Shown: positions 45,049 to 54,454, counted from the stretch's first letter. The stretch is 64,000 bases of DNA from DATKPE01 sp033854175 (GCA_033854175.1 JAWOKN010000052.1:28221-92220); one strand, 5' to 3'. The notes: a model not told the origin generated them from the letters alone. Numbers and translations are program-made.

Positions 45049-45288
45049 AACACGGTTCAACGGGAAACGTGTCCATCATGCCGGAAATGCGGTTTCGGTG
45101 CTACGCGTGGCGTTCCGCGGGTGGGGGAGGCACCGGATAAGGAATATACCGCCGGTTATCGGGGGTTGCAGCCCGGTGTGAAGTCGAAACTTTTCTTCAA
45201 AGAAATTCTGCTAAACGGAAAATCCCACGCGGTCTACGACCGGCCGGATCCTTCTTCATCACGCAGAACGCGGGACGCGCTTTCTTTA

Positions 45289-45317
45289 TTGACTTTATGA
45301 TATATTTGGCGTATATT
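45289..45317 (+). promoter_or_regulatory. promoter of secD-secF-STAS
   Basis: TTGACT (45289-45294), 17-nt spacer, TATATT (45312-45317). Predicted start near 45324 with a leader of about 53 nt and AAGGA (45366-45370) before the GTG at 45377. Confidence 0.6.
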
Positions 45318-45376
45318 TTCTGTTTAAATCTCGCAAACCGATGTATTTTTCCACTATTCACGTTTAAGGATCTGTT

Positions 45377-47278
45377 GTGAAGAAGAACCGCGGTAAACTG
45401 ATATTCATACTCGCCTGTATACTCCTTGCGCTCTATTTCCTCTATCCCACGTACAAAGATTACGAGTTCACGAAAAAGCTCAGGAGTCTGACCGGTACAG
45501 ACAGCGTCACCTACTTCGACGAGCACGAGACCGACATCCGGAATGCGCGTGCAAACCGGATCAAGCTCGGGCTGGATCTCCAGGGCGGGATGAGGATTGT
45601 CCTCGAGGTCAACACCCTGAGGCTGGTCGAAGACCTTGCACAGCACAAGGACGCGCTGTTTGACAGTGTCATGGCCGAGGTTGTGAACCAGGTCAGGGCG
45701 AATCCCGACCAGGACATCATCGACATCGTCCAGCAGCGGTTTCAGGCCAAGCAGGTGAGGCTGAGCCGTTATTACGGAAGCATCCGTGACAGCGACGACG
45801 ACATCATCAAGCGGCTCCGGGATGAGACATCCAACGCGGTGGACAGGGCCAAGGAAATCGTCCGGAACCGTGTCGACCAGTACGGTGTCTCCGAACCCTC
45901 CATTCAGGTCCAGGGGGCGCGGCGGATCATCGTCGAGCTGCCGGGTGTGAGCAACGAGAAAGAGGTTCAGGACCTTCTCAAGGGGACTGCGCTCCTTGAA
46001 TTCAAGCTTCTGATTGATCCCGAGATCTGCATAAAAGTCTATCAGGCAATCGACCAGAAGCTCGGCGGCAAGCCGCTCTCCGACACAACAAAGAGTGACA
46101 CCTCGCAGGCGATCGCATCGGCCGATACGGCAGTGGCTGACACGGCGAACAGGATTGACACAGGACTGGCCGCGGTGCAGGGGGACCGGGCAAAGGCTCT
46201 GGCGCAGGCAGCGAAGGAGCATCCCTTTTTCGTCCTCGCGAACCCCTTCCAAGGAGAAAACCAGGCCTGGGACGGAATGTTGAAGTCGACGGAGGAAGAC
46301 CGTCGCAAGGTGGACCGAATCCTTGCGCGGCCGGACATACAGAGTCTGATCCCATCCGACATGGCGTTTGTCTGGTCGGCGAAGCCGCTCTTCACGGCGG
46401 AGGGAAAGAAGTTTTTCGCGCTCTACGCGGTGAAGAAAACGCCCGAACTGACGGGCGGTGTGATCGTGAACGCCCGTTCCACGATCGATCCGCAGTACAA
46501 CACGCCGATTGTGGACATGGAAATGAACAGCGAGGGGGCGCATGAATGGGCGCGGATAACCGGTGCGAACGTCAAGAAGCGGATTGCGATCATCATGGAC
46601 AACGCATGTTTCTCGGCCCCCGTCGTTCAGCAGAAGATCACCGGCGGGAGATCCCAGATAAGCGGCATGGACAATGCGGAGGAGGCGAAGCTTCTCGAGA
46701 TCGTCCTGAAGGCCGGTGCGCTGCCGGCGCCTGTGGAGATTATCCAGCAGGCGACTGTCGGTCCGTCGCTCGGGGAAGATTCGATCCGTCAGGGGATCTG
46801 GTCGGCGATTCTTGCGCTCGGACTGACGGTGGTGTTCATGATCATGTATTACAGCACGGGGGGTACGATGGCAGACATCGCGCTCTTCCTGGACATCCTG
46901 TTCGTCCTGGGGGTCCTTGCTGCATTCAAGGGGACGCTCACCCTTCCGGGGATCGCGGGGGTGATCCTGACGGTGGCGGTGGCGGTGGACGCCAACGTGC
47001 TTATTTACGAGCGCATACGGGAGGAATCGGTGACCGGCAAGACGTTAAGTGCGGCGATCGACGCCGGTTACACGAGGGCCTTCACTGCGATATTCGATGC
47101 GAACCTCACCGCCTTCATCACGGGTGTGATCCTGTATCAGTTCGGAAGCGGGCCCGTGCAGGGATTTGCGCTGACGCTGATGATCGGCATTGTGGCGAGC
47201 GTTTTCAGTGCCGTCGTGGTCAGTCGGGTGATCATCGAGATCCTGATTGAGCGCGGAAAACACGTGAGTTTCGGTTGA
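45377..47278 (+). CDS. secD: protein translocase subunit SecD
   Basis: 633 residues from GTG 45377. With SecF it uses the proton gradient to pull exported proteins out of the Sec channel. First helix (about 7-25), then a periplasmic P1 domain beginning IKLGLDLQGGMRIVLEV; the insertion at about 230-310, rich in Asp/Ala/Thr, enlarges P1; INGGRSQISG-type ITGGRSQISGM and GALPAPVEI precede the C-terminal five-helix RND core with VAVAVDANVLIYERIREE. Followed by secF after 27 nt. Essential support for the many exported proteins in this window. Confidence 0.96.
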   Translation: MKKNRGKLIFILACILLALYFLYPTYKDYEFTKKLRSLTGTDSVTYFDEHETDIRNARANRIKLGLDLQGGMRIVLEVNTLRLVEDLAQHKDALFDSVMAEVVNQVRANPDQDIIDIVQQRFQAKQVRLSRYYGSIRDSDDDIIKRLRDETSNAVDRAKEIVRNRVDQYGVSEPSIQVQGARRIIVELPGVSNEKEVQDLLKGTALLEFKLLIDPEICIKVYQAIDQKLGGKPLSDTTKSDTSQAIASADTAVADTANRIDTGLAAVQGDRAKALAQAAKEHPFFVLANPFQGENQAWDGMLKSTEEDRRKVDRILARPDIQSLIPSDMAFVWSAKPLFTAEGKKFFALYAVKKTPELTGGVIVNARSTIDPQYNTPIVDMEMNSEGAHEWARITGANVKKRIAIIMDNACFSAPVVQQKITGGRSQISGMDNAEEAKLLEIVLKAGALPAPVEIIQQATVGPSLGEDSIRQGIWSAILALGLTVVFMIMYYSTGGTMADIALFLDILFVLGVLAAFKGTLTLPGIAGVILTVAVAVDANVLIYERIREESVTGKTLSAAIDAGYTRAFTAIFDANLTAFITGVILYQFGSGPVQGFALTLMIGIVASVFSAVVVSRVIIEILIERGKHVSFG

Positions 47279-47305
47279 TCACTTTTATATCCTTGGAGAA
47301 TGTGA

Positions 47306-48268
47306 ATGCGATTTTTTCGTAAGACAAACATTGATTTCATGGGCAAACGGAAGATGTGGTACACCATATCGGTGACCATCATCGTCCTGGGCATCGTTTC
47401 GCTGGCGGTCAAGGGATTTCACTTCGGCATCGATTTCCTGGGTGGCACGGAGATGATCGTGAAGTTTGATCACGCGGCTGATATCGGCAGGATCCGGTCA
47501 ATGATGGACAACGCCGGTTTTCGGGGTTCCGAGCTCAAGGCCTACGGATCCCCGGCGACCATCCTTCTGCGGACCCAGTATCAGGGGGAAGGGACTTCGG
47601 TAGGCGACCGGATACGGGCGGAGCTCTCGAAAACATTTCCCGATGAGCACCCCCGTGTGCTGTCGGAAACCAAGATCGGGCCCAAGGTCGGAGGTGAACT
47701 CCGCCGCAACGCCCTTCTGGCGGTGTTATCGTCGCTGATCGCGATGTCGCTCTACGTTGCGTTCCGGTTCAAGTTCATCTACGGTGTCGGCGCGCTTGCC
47801 GCGTTGTTTCACGACGTCATGGTCGCGCTCGGATTCGTCTCGTTTTTCGACGGTCTGACCTCCTACACGAACTTCGAGATCGATCAGAACATGATCGCGG
47901 CGTTCCTGACGATCGTCGGTCTTTCGATGAACGACAACGTGGTGATTTTCGACCGGATACGTGAAAATCAAAAAATTTACCGTTCGATGCCGTTGGGGGA
48001 GCTCATCAACAAAAGCCTGAACGAGACGCTGAGCAGGACCCTGATCACCTCCGGGACGATATTCGTGATCACGATCATACTCTTCCTCTTCGGCGGCGAA
48101 GTCAACCGGGGGTTTGCCTTTGCTCTGACGATCGGCATCACAACGGGCACCTATTCATCGATTTACATCGCCAGTGCGATCGTTCTGGATTACACGAACC
48201 GCAAGCTCCGCCGCAGCCAGGCGCCAGTCTCAACACCGAAACCGACATATGAAACTCTCAACAAATGA
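47306..48268 (+). CDS. secF: protein translocase subunit SecF
   Basis: 320 residues. First helix after NIDFMGKRKMWYTIS, then the SecF block GFHFGIDFLGGTEMIVKF, periplasmic domain, and RND core with VGLSMNDNVVIFDRIREN and TLSRTLITSGT. GGAG lies about 10 nt before the ATG. The last 20 nt overlap the start of the STAS gene, so the two are translated together. Forms the SecDF complex with the preceding gene. Confidence 0.96.
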   Translation: MRFFRKTNIDFMGKRKMWYTISVTIIVLGIVSLAVKGFHFGIDFLGGTEMIVKFDHAADIGRIRSMMDNAGFRGSELKAYGSPATILLRTQYQGEGTSVGDRIRAELSKTFPDEHPRVLSETKIGPKVGGELRRNALLAVLSSLIAMSLYVAFRFKFIYGVGALAALFHDVMVALGFVSFFDGLTSYTNFEIDQNMIAAFLTIVGLSMNDNVVIFDRIRENQKIYRSMPLGELINKSLNETLSRTLITSGTIFVITIILFLFGGEVNRGFAFALTIGITTGTYSSIYIASAIVLDYTNRKLRRSQAPVSTPKPTYETLNK

Positions 48269-48590
48269 TGCTGACGGGGTGGTGGTCATTCAGCTTGAGG
48301 GAAACGTCCTCGGCGGTCCGGACGCGACCACGCTGAACGATCTTCTCCACAAGCTCGTCGAAAAGCGGAAGAAAAAGATTGTGCTCGATCTTTCAAAGGT
48401 TCACACAATGAACAGTTCCGGGTTAAGCATGCTCATCAACGCGCTCACCACCATGCGGAACGCGAGCGGGGATCTCAAGCTTGCCGCAGCCTCAAAAAAA
48501 ATAGAAAGCCTCCTCGTCATCACGAAACTGAGCACCGTCTTCGAAGTCCATCCGAGCGTCAAGAAGGCTGTCGGCAGCTTTACGAAGTAA
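48249..48590 (+). CDS. STAS-domain anti-sigma-factor antagonist-like protein
   Basis: 113 residues. SpoIIAA-like STAS fold: GVVVIQLEGNVLGGPDATTL, VLDLSKVHTMNSSGLSMLI, where the Ser pair of MNSSG is the usual phosphorylation site, and KLSTVFEVHPSVKKAV. It would bind a switch kinase or anti-sigma factor in a partner-switching circuit; none is adjacent. The ATG at 48249 lies inside secF; a longer frame from 48174 is an artefact. Last gene before the terminator at 48616. Confidence 0.88.
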   Translation: MKLSTNDADGVVVIQLEGNVLGGPDATTLNDLLHKLVEKRKKKIVLDLSKVHTMNSSGLSMLINALTTMRNASGDLKLAAASKKIESLLVITKLSTVFEVHPSVKKAVGSFTK

Positions 48591-48615
48591 CCTCGGGGGC
48601 ACGCAGGTTTCGCAG

Positions 48616-48656
48616 AATCTCCGGTAGAGGGAACAAGCTGTCGGAGATTTTTTTTT
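48616..48656 (+). terminator. intrinsic terminator directly before purA
   Basis: AATCTCCG (48616-48623), 18-nt loop, CGGAGATT (48642-48649) merging into a run of nine T (48648-48656). It ends the secDF-STAS transcript only 11 nt before the purA ATG, so purA must be read through or attenuated. Confidence 0.75.
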
Positions 48657-48667
48657 AACAGGCCACT

Positions 48668-49945
48668 ATGAGTGTTCAGATCATTGTCGGCGCCCAGTGG
48701 GGCGATGAAGGGAAGGGAAAAATCGTCGACCACCTCAGTGACGGGGTCGACATCGTCGCCCGGTACCAGGGCGGGGCAAACGCCGGCCACACCGTCGTCA
48801 TCGGGAACTCCACCTACGTTCTTCACCTGATCCCCTCCGGCATATTCCATCCGAATGTCACCTGTGTCATCGGGAACGGGGTCGTCATCGATCCGGCGGC
48901 GTTCCTGGAGGAGGCTGAAAGCCTGCGGAAGCTCAGGATCGGGCTTGAGGGGAGGCTCCTGGTGAGTCATCATGCGCATCTGATCATGCCGTATCACAAA
49001 CTCCTCGATACCATCCGGGAGAAGACGTCGGATCAGATCGGGACCACGGGCCGGGGGATCGGGCCCGCATACATCGACAAGTCGATGCGTGCCGGGATAC
49101 GGATGGGTGATCTTCTGAACCGGGAGCTTCTCGCCGAGAAGATCAAAAAAAACGTCGCGGAAAAAAACCAGATCCTCCGGACACTCTACCATGCGGGCGA
49201 ACTCGACGCCGACGGCATCATTGCCGATTACGAACATTACGCCACGGAGATCGCGCCCTATCTCGCAGACACATCCTCCTACCTCGCCGGTGCGATCAGG
49301 GACAACAAGCGGATACTCGCCGAAGGAGCGCAGGGGGCTCTTCTCGACGTCGATCACGGAACCTATCCGTTCGTGACATCCTCCAATCCGACAAGCGGCG
49401 GTGCCTGCACGGGACTCGGGATTCCGCCGACGGCGGTGACGCTGGTGACGGGTGTGGTCAAGGCGTACGCAACGAGAGTCGGGAACGGGCCGTTTCCCAC
49501 GGAGCAGAAGAACGAAACGGGTGAGCAGATGCGCTCGACGGGGGGTGAATACGGTGCGACGACGGGAAGGCCGCGCAGGTGCGGGTGGTTCGACGCAGTC
49601 AGTGTCCGGTACGCGGTGATGGTGAACGGGATCACGAGCATCGCCGTGACGAAGCTTGACGTTCTGGACGGATTCAAAAAAATCCCCGTTGCGACGGGGT
49701 ACACGGTTGACGGCAAGTCTGTCGGGGCATTTCCCGCGGACACGGAGACGCTTCTGAGGGCTCAGCCGGTGTACGAGGTGTTCGACGGATGGAACCGGCC
49801 GACCTCGCGGGCGCGGTCGTTCGCGGATCTCCCCGCGGCGGCACAGCGGTATGTCCGGGCGATTGCCGAGCTGACCGGGACCACGATATCCATGATATCG
49901 GTCGGTGCAAAGCGAGATCAGACAATCCTCCTCACCTCCGGCTAG
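48668..49945 (+). CDS. purA: adenylosuccinate synthetase
   Basis: 425 residues. Converts IMP and Asp to adenylosuccinate with GTP, the first step to AMP. P-loop-like GAQWGDEGKGKIVD with D13, H41 in GGANAGHTVV, GTTGRGIGPAY, LLDVDHGTYPFVTSSNPT and the late IPVATGY-type KIPVATGYTVDGK. Ends with TAG, and the kinase gene starts two bases later, so the two genes are translationally linked. The start of purA lies just after a strong hairpin. Confidence 0.97.
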   Translation: MSVQIIVGAQWGDEGKGKIVDHLSDGVDIVARYQGGANAGHTVVIGNSTYVLHLIPSGIFHPNVTCVIGNGVVIDPAAFLEEAESLRKLRIGLEGRLLVSHHAHLIMPYHKLLDTIREKTSDQIGTTGRGIGPAYIDKSMRAGIRMGDLLNRELLAEKIKKNVAEKNQILRTLYHAGELDADGIIADYEHYATEIAPYLADTSSYLAGAIRDNKRILAEGAQGALLDVDHGTYPFVTSSNPTSGGACTGLGIPPTAVTLVTGVVKAYATRVGNGPFPTEQKNETGEQMRSTGGEYGATTGRPRRCGWFDAVSVRYAVMVNGITSIAVTKLDVLDGFKKIPVATGYTVDGKSVGAFPADTETLLRAQPVYEVFDGWNRPTSRARSFADLPAAAQRYVRAIAELTGTTISMISVGAKRDQTILLTSG

Positions 49946-49947
49946 AG

Positions 49948-51165
49948 ATGGCGACACCGCGCTCGGCAAATATCAAACTTCTCCTTGTCATCGTCGCGGT
50001 CATCATCGTCGTCGCGACGCTGCTCTACACGCAGTACCTCGTCAAAGACCTCCTCTACCGGGAGCGGGAGGTGGCGGGACTCTACGCCAGGTCGATAGAA
50101 TTCATAGCAAACCGGCCCGCCGACAAGGCGACGGACCAGTCGGACTACAGCTTCATTTTCGATGAGATGATCCGGTCGATCGATTTTCCGATCGTGCTTT
50201 CGGACCCGAAGAACGAACCGATTTTCCCCTACAGCACCAACGCAAAGAACGTCGCCTTTGACACGACATGGTCGCAGCAGGCGCAGAAGGAATTCTTCGA
50301 GGGTGTCATCCGGGATCTCGACAACCAGCACCCCCCGATCAAGGTCACGCTTCAGGATTCCGTGGTCATCAACTACGTCCATTACGGGGAATCGGCGCTC
50401 ATCACGAAGCTCCGGTGGCTCCCCTACATTGAAATCGCGGTGGCGGGGATGTTCATCATCCTGGGGTACATCGGCTTCAGTTACATCAAGCGGAGTGAGC
50501 AGAGCAACATCTGGGTCGGGATGTCGAAAGAGACTGCCCACCAGCTGGGGACGCCGATCTCGAGCCTGATGGGGTGGCTGGAGATCCTGAAAGACGGCGC
50601 CAGGGACAATCCCAGGCAGCTTGCGACGCTCTCCGAGGTCGAGCGTGACATCATACGGCTTCAGCGGGTCACCGACCGGTTCTCCAAGATCGGCTCAAAG
50701 CCGATCCTGGGCGAGGAGGACGTCTTCGACGTCATCAGCGGGACAATCCAGTATTACAAGCAGCGGCTTCCCTCAAGGTTCGGTGACGGGAAGCAGATTG
50801 AGATCACGTTTGACACCACCGAGCGGCCGAAGGCCAAGATCAACCGCGAGTTGTTCGGGTGGGTCATTGAGAACCTGATAAAAAACGCCATCGACGCCAT
50901 GGAGCACGGCCGGGGGACGATCACGTTTTCGCTCTCGCAGAAAAACCGGGACATTTACGTCGATGTCAGGGACACCGGCAAGGGTATAGACAAAAAACAG
51001 CGGAAGGACATCTTCCGGCCCGGGTACAGCACAAAGCAGCGGGGCTGGGGTCTGGGTCTGAGCCTGTCGAAAAGGATCATTGAAACCTACCACGAGGGGA
51101 AAATTTTCGTCAAAGAGAGCAAGGCCGGGAAAGGCACCACCTTCCGGATCAAGCTGCACACCTGA
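49948..51165 (+). CDS. membrane sensor histidine kinase
   Basis: 405 residues. Two helices (about 9-28 and 157-175) flank an extracytoplasmic sensor of about 125 residues. The phospho-acceptor is H198 in MSKETAHQLGTPISSL, a form common in Bacteroidota-type kinases (HQLGTP rather than HELRTP). ATPase boxes: NLIKNAIDAM, DTGKGI and GWGLGLSL. There is no HAMP signature and no adjacent response regulator. Starts 2 nt after purA. The signal sensed is unknown. Confidence 0.9.
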   Translation: MATPRSANIKLLLVIVAVIIVVATLLYTQYLVKDLLYREREVAGLYARSIEFIANRPADKATDQSDYSFIFDEMIRSIDFPIVLSDPKNEPIFPYSTNAKNVAFDTTWSQQAQKEFFEGVIRDLDNQHPPIKVTLQDSVVINYVHYGESALITKLRWLPYIEIAVAGMFIILGYIGFSYIKRSEQSNIWVGMSKETAHQLGTPISSLMGWLEILKDGARDNPRQLATLSEVERDIIRLQRVTDRFSKIGSKPILGEEDVFDVISGTIQYYKQRLPSRFGDGKQIEITFDTTERPKAKINRELFGWVIENLIKNAIDAMEHGRGTITFSLSQKNRDIYVDVRDTGKGIDKKQRKDIFRPGYSTKQRGWGLGLSLSKRIIETYHEGKIFVKESKAGKGTTFRIKLHT

Positions 51166-51176
51166 TCAGAGCCGCT

Positions 51177-53276
51177 TCACCTCACCTTCACGGACAGATC
51201 CTCATCCCGGACCACCCAGGTGCCGGACGAAATCACCTCCTTCCCCTTCACGACGCACCATGAAGATTCATACGGAAGAAGTTCGGGGCGGGCCGCGGGG
51301 CTCAGGGGAGCGATCCAGACCATAAGCCCTCTGGAATTGAAGGGATTTTCGATGCACTGGACAAGAGCGAGCGAGCTGTCAAAAACGGACTCGCGGCCGA
51401 TCTTGATCGAGTCCCTGACAAGGTGATAAGGGAACTTCCCTTCCAGTTGAGCAACGACGGAATTTTCGCGGGCGGTGCCGTAGAGAATGACGTGATCCTG
51501 CTGGAGGTCGGCCAGTGAACTCGCGGTATCGGGTTTCAGTGCAAGAGACCATGAGGCCCGGTCCATTTCCGACGAATCGCGCCGGGCAAGTTCGAGAACC
51601 GGCCCCTTGTCATGTTTTGTCCCCACAATCATCACCCCATCCGAAGGATCGCGCAAGTCGCTTAACTTCACGGGGAGCTTCTGGATCTTGAGAAGATCCC
51701 CCTGGGGATCGACGGTTGCGCGGAGAGGTTTCGATCGTGAGCGGACATCGAATCCGGCATCATTATGGTAGGCGCCGGTACTATCGGCGCCGAGCCAGAC
51801 CGATTGTCTGGCAGTATCGTCCAGGCATTCGACTGCGACATCGACGGGGGTTGTATACTGTTCATAACCCAGGATGCGGACGCGCCCCTCGGTTCGCCAG
51901 CCGCCCGGCACGGAATCGGATTTCACGCGGTAGATCTTCAGTCGGGGGACACCGCGGTTTGTTGTCCACTGGTCAAAAAACCAGCCGAGGCGTTTCCGGG
52001 AAATCTCCTCGGCAAGGCGCTGAAAGTCGTCCTGGGTGACCCTCCGGAGGGCATATCGTGCGGCCCACCGGTGGTAGAGAAGAAAAAAGGCGCTGTCGCC
52101 GATGACCTTTCTCAGCATATTATGGACAAAGGATGCCTTAAGGTAATGGGTGGGGATGGAGCGAAGGTCGGCCTTCTGCCGCAAGGGGAGGTCTTTCCGG
52201 TTTTCGATGCGGAGGAGAAGCGGTCTGAGGAGCGGGTGATGCTGGAGTGAATCCCGGGCGGACAATTTACCCGATGATTCGCTGAAAAGGAGCGAGGAAT
52301 ACTCGCACATCCCCTCCGAAAGGAGGGCTGCGTCCTCATCCCTGATGAAGACCGTCATCGGCCACCACTGGTGGGCGATTTCATGGGGAAGGATCGCCTC
52401 GGCGCGGTCGAACTTGCTCTCGGCCGTGAGGGCGATTTTCTTCACCAGAATCATCGAGGGAACGGCGATAGCCAGGACATTGCGGCCTGCGACCCAGTCA
52501 TCGACCTCGACAAGTGTCAGACGGCTGAAACGGTAGGGTGAAAACCTCGCGCCATAAAAATCCAGAACCCTTTTCGCTTCGTCGGCAAGTGGCCGGGCGG
52601 AGGAGGAATCCTCCCGATAGAAGGCCACACTCACCGGGAGGTTATTCATTTCTGTATATTTTCCGGCACAGATCCATCCGATCATCGGAACAGGTGCATC
52701 GAGGGAAAACACCTCGGTGAGGGAGTCACCGGCAGTCGATCGGAAGACCATATCACCGGGGGCAAAAACGGACCAGTCGGCCGGGACGGTGATCGTCATG
52801 CGGAGGGAGGATATTCTTTTCGGTCCGAAGGAGGAGGGTAAAAATTCCTCCTCGCGCAGGACGGCACGGTCGGTGGTGAGCCGGGTAAACTCGGAATGAA
52901 AATCGAGCACACCCGAGTATGCTATGCGGCATTCCAGAATGGAATCGCGGGGCGGATTTTTGATCGTCCAAACCCCCTCCCCGCCTTCAAACGTCCTCTC
53001 CTTGCCGTTCAGGGAAAAGCTTTCCACGTCATAGAACGGCGGGAAGCGGAGAGTCAGGGAATCGCGAAGCGTGTTAAGGCGGTGGATGGTGATCGTATCG
53101 GTGCAGGTAATCCCGGTCTGCGATGGGAAAATATGGAGTGAGAAGTGGTGTCCGGTGATTTCATACGATGAATCGGCTGTAGGTTGTCCCCATGCGCATG
53201 GTCCGGAAAAAGCGAACACAAGGGCGACGCCGGCCGATAGCACCATCGACTGGAAGGTATGCCGGACGATGCTCAT
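51177..53276 (-). CDS. M1-family-like zinc metallopeptidase, secreted
   Basis: 699 residues with a signal peptide (to about residue 30). A beta-sandwich N-domain (35-220) precedes the gluzincin site HEIAHQWW (H298, E299, H302) and, 19 residues later, E321 in LLSEGMCEYS: the full M1 zinc set. The GAMEN substrate motif expected about 30 residues before is absent (NVLAIAVPSMILV in its place), so specificity or activity may differ from classical aminopeptidases. After about residue 450 the C-terminal part has no recognised family. Its start overlaps the membrane protein gene by 4 nt. Confidence 0.85.
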   Translation of the reverse strand: MSIVRHTFQSMVLSAGVALVFAFSGPCAWGQPTADSSYEITGHHFSLHIFPSQTGITCTDTITIHRLNTLRDSLTLRFPPFYDVESFSLNGKERTFEGGEGVWTIKNPPRDSILECRIAYSGVLDFHSEFTRLTTDRAVLREEEFLPSSFGPKRISSLRMTITVPADWSVFAPGDMVFRSTAGDSLTEVFSLDAPVPMIGWICAGKYTEMNNLPVSVAFYREDSSSARPLADEAKRVLDFYGARFSPYRFSRLTLVEVDDWVAGRNVLAIAVPSMILVKKIALTAESKFDRAEAILPHEIAHQWWPMTVFIRDEDAALLSEGMCEYSSLLFSESSGKLSARDSLQHHPLLRPLLLRIENRKDLPLRQKADLRSIPTHYLKASFVHNMLRKVIGDSAFFLLYHRWAARYALRRVTQDDFQRLAEEISRKRLGWFFDQWTTNRGVPRLKIYRVKSDSVPGGWRTEGRVRILGYEQYTTPVDVAVECLDDTARQSVWLGADSTGAYHNDAGFDVRSRSKPLRATVDPQGDLLKIQKLPVKLSDLRDPSDGVMIVGTKHDKGPVLELARRDSSEMDRASWSLALKPDTASSLADLQQDHVILYGTARENSVVAQLEGKFPYHLVRDSIKIGRESVFDSSLALVQCIENPFNSRGLMVWIAPLSPAARPELLPYESSWCVVKGKEVISSGTWVVRDEDLSVKVR

Positions 53277-53800
53277 TGCAGGGGTGGAGCCGGGGGTGGC
53301 GGCGGCATGGCCGTGAGGGTCTTCGGTTTAAAGACGGAGAAACCGATCAAACCCCCGAGCATGCCGAAAATCATATAAAGGATACCCCCGAAGAAGAAGC
53401 TGGTCATGATATGGACGACCGAGAGTCTTTCCCTCAGGGCCGATTCCATCTGATCCATCACCTCGGGTGGCAGCTGGATATTGGCGTTCCGCAGGAAATT
53501 GAAGAGGAACTCCATCGCGACATTTCCGAAGATGAGTGTAAAGACCAGGGAAAGGAGAGTGGAGATGACGGCGCCGATGATGCCCGCAAGGAGGCCGACG
53601 ATGAGGCAATCGCCGGAGGTAAACGGGGGTGTATCGGGGGTAAAATTATTCTTATAGAACATCACAGAGAGAAAACCGCCGAGGAGGACGCCTGCGCAGC
53701 AGAAGCAATTGACAAAGCTGACAAACGGTATGGAGGAAATCAGACCGATGATCACGCCGCCATAGAGCGCGGGTATCTTCATATCAGGTTTGGGGTTCAT
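53273..53800 (-). CDS. small membrane protein of unknown function
   Basis: 175 residues with about four hydrophobic Gly/Ile-rich segments, an early FVNCFCCAGVLLGGF with three Cys, and a Pro-rich tail (MPPPPPAPP). Similar to small DUF4199-like membrane proteins only in general terms; no family is claimed. Overlaps the end of the DUF2085 gene by 17 nt if started at 53800; the ATG at 53782 would avoid this. Coupled to the M1 peptidase. Confidence 0.65.
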   Translation of the reverse strand: MNPKPDMKIPALYGGVIIGLISSIPFVSFVNCFCCAGVLLGGFLSVMFYKNNFTPDTPPFTSGDCLIVGLLAGIIGAVISTLLSLVFTLIFGNVAMEFLFNFLRNANIQLPPEVMDQMESALRERLSVVHIMTSFFFGGILYMIFGMLGGLIGFSVFKPKTLTAMPPPPPAPPLQ

Positions 53801-54281
53801 GTCTCATCCTGAAGTGTTGTTGGTGGGAAAGGATTTCATGATATGCCTCGAGAAAGAGCGGGGCGACGAGGCGCGCGCTGACAAGTCCGAAAAGCCCGCC
53901 GGTAAGGACTCTCGTCAGAGTGCCCGAGCCGTGAAGGCCGATGGTATCGAGGAAAACATCGGCCATCATGGGGCCTGCGGCCAGGAGCCAGAGAAAGATT
54001 GCGGGGCCTTTCAGCCACCTCGCGGTCCAGGGAAGAAGGACGACGCCGATGAAAAAGCTGAAATAAATCGCCGTGCAGCGGATACAGACCGCGAGTGGTT
54101 TGCCGGAGAGGAAAAACGACCGGGCGGGGTCCTGGTGGCAAATCGGGAAAAAGAAACGGTAGCAGAGTGTTGCTGCAGATGGAAACCGCGGAGCAAGCAC
54201 CGGGCCAAGCATGATCAGTGCGCACCATGCAACAAGACCACCGAGGAGAATCCAATATGCCTGTAGCCTGTAGAACCTCAT
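53784..54281 (-). CDS. DUF2085 membrane protein
   Basis: 165 residues with four helices. The signature CHQDPARSFFLSGKPLAVCIRCTAIY (residues about 49-74), with two conserved Cys pairs in CHQ and CIRC, defines DUF2085. The family has no established function. First gene of the minus-strand operon that continues with the small membrane protein and the M1 peptidase. Confidence 0.85.
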   Translation of the reverse strand: MRFYRLQAYWILLGGLVAWCALIMLGPVLAPRFPSAATLCYRFFFPICHQDPARSFFLSGKPLAVCIRCTAIYFSFFIGVVLLPWTARWLKGPAIFLWLLAAGPMMADVFLDTIGLHGSGTLTRVLTGGLFGLVSARLVAPLFLEAYHEILSHQQHFRMRHEPQT

Positions 54282-54292
54282 GCGTTCCGAAC

Positions 54293-54321
54293 AAGTTAGC
54301 AGAAATCATTTTCAGAAGCAA
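54293..54321 (-). promoter_or_regulatory. candidate promoter of the DUF2085 operon
   Basis: Minus strand TTGCTT (54321-54316), 17-nt spacer, TAACTT (54298-54293); ATG at 54281. Confidence 0.45.
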
Positions 54322-54342
54322 CAGAAGGGGCTTGCGTAGAAA

Positions 54343-54371
54343 TTGATTAATTCAGGCGAGAACGGTATATT
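54343..54371 (+). promoter_or_regulatory. promoter of the agmatinase gene
   Basis: TTGATT (54343-54348), 17-nt spacer, TATATT (54366-54371). It overlaps the TTG at 54371, ruling that codon out as a start and favouring ATG 54455. Confidence 0.55.
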
Positions 54372-54454
54372 TGAAGCGATTTTTTGCAGGCCCGGGTTCA
54401 GCAGGAAAATCCGGAACCCGCGACGCATTCGTCAACATCAATACACGGAACGAC

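Noticed and set aside
45197..46543. Minus-strand open frame of 448 codons
   Set aside because: Antisense to secD and across its promoter; composition is Arg/Asp/His-rich without motifs.
48401..49969. Minus-strand open frame of 522 codons
   Set aside because: Antisense to purA and the STAS gene, both certain.
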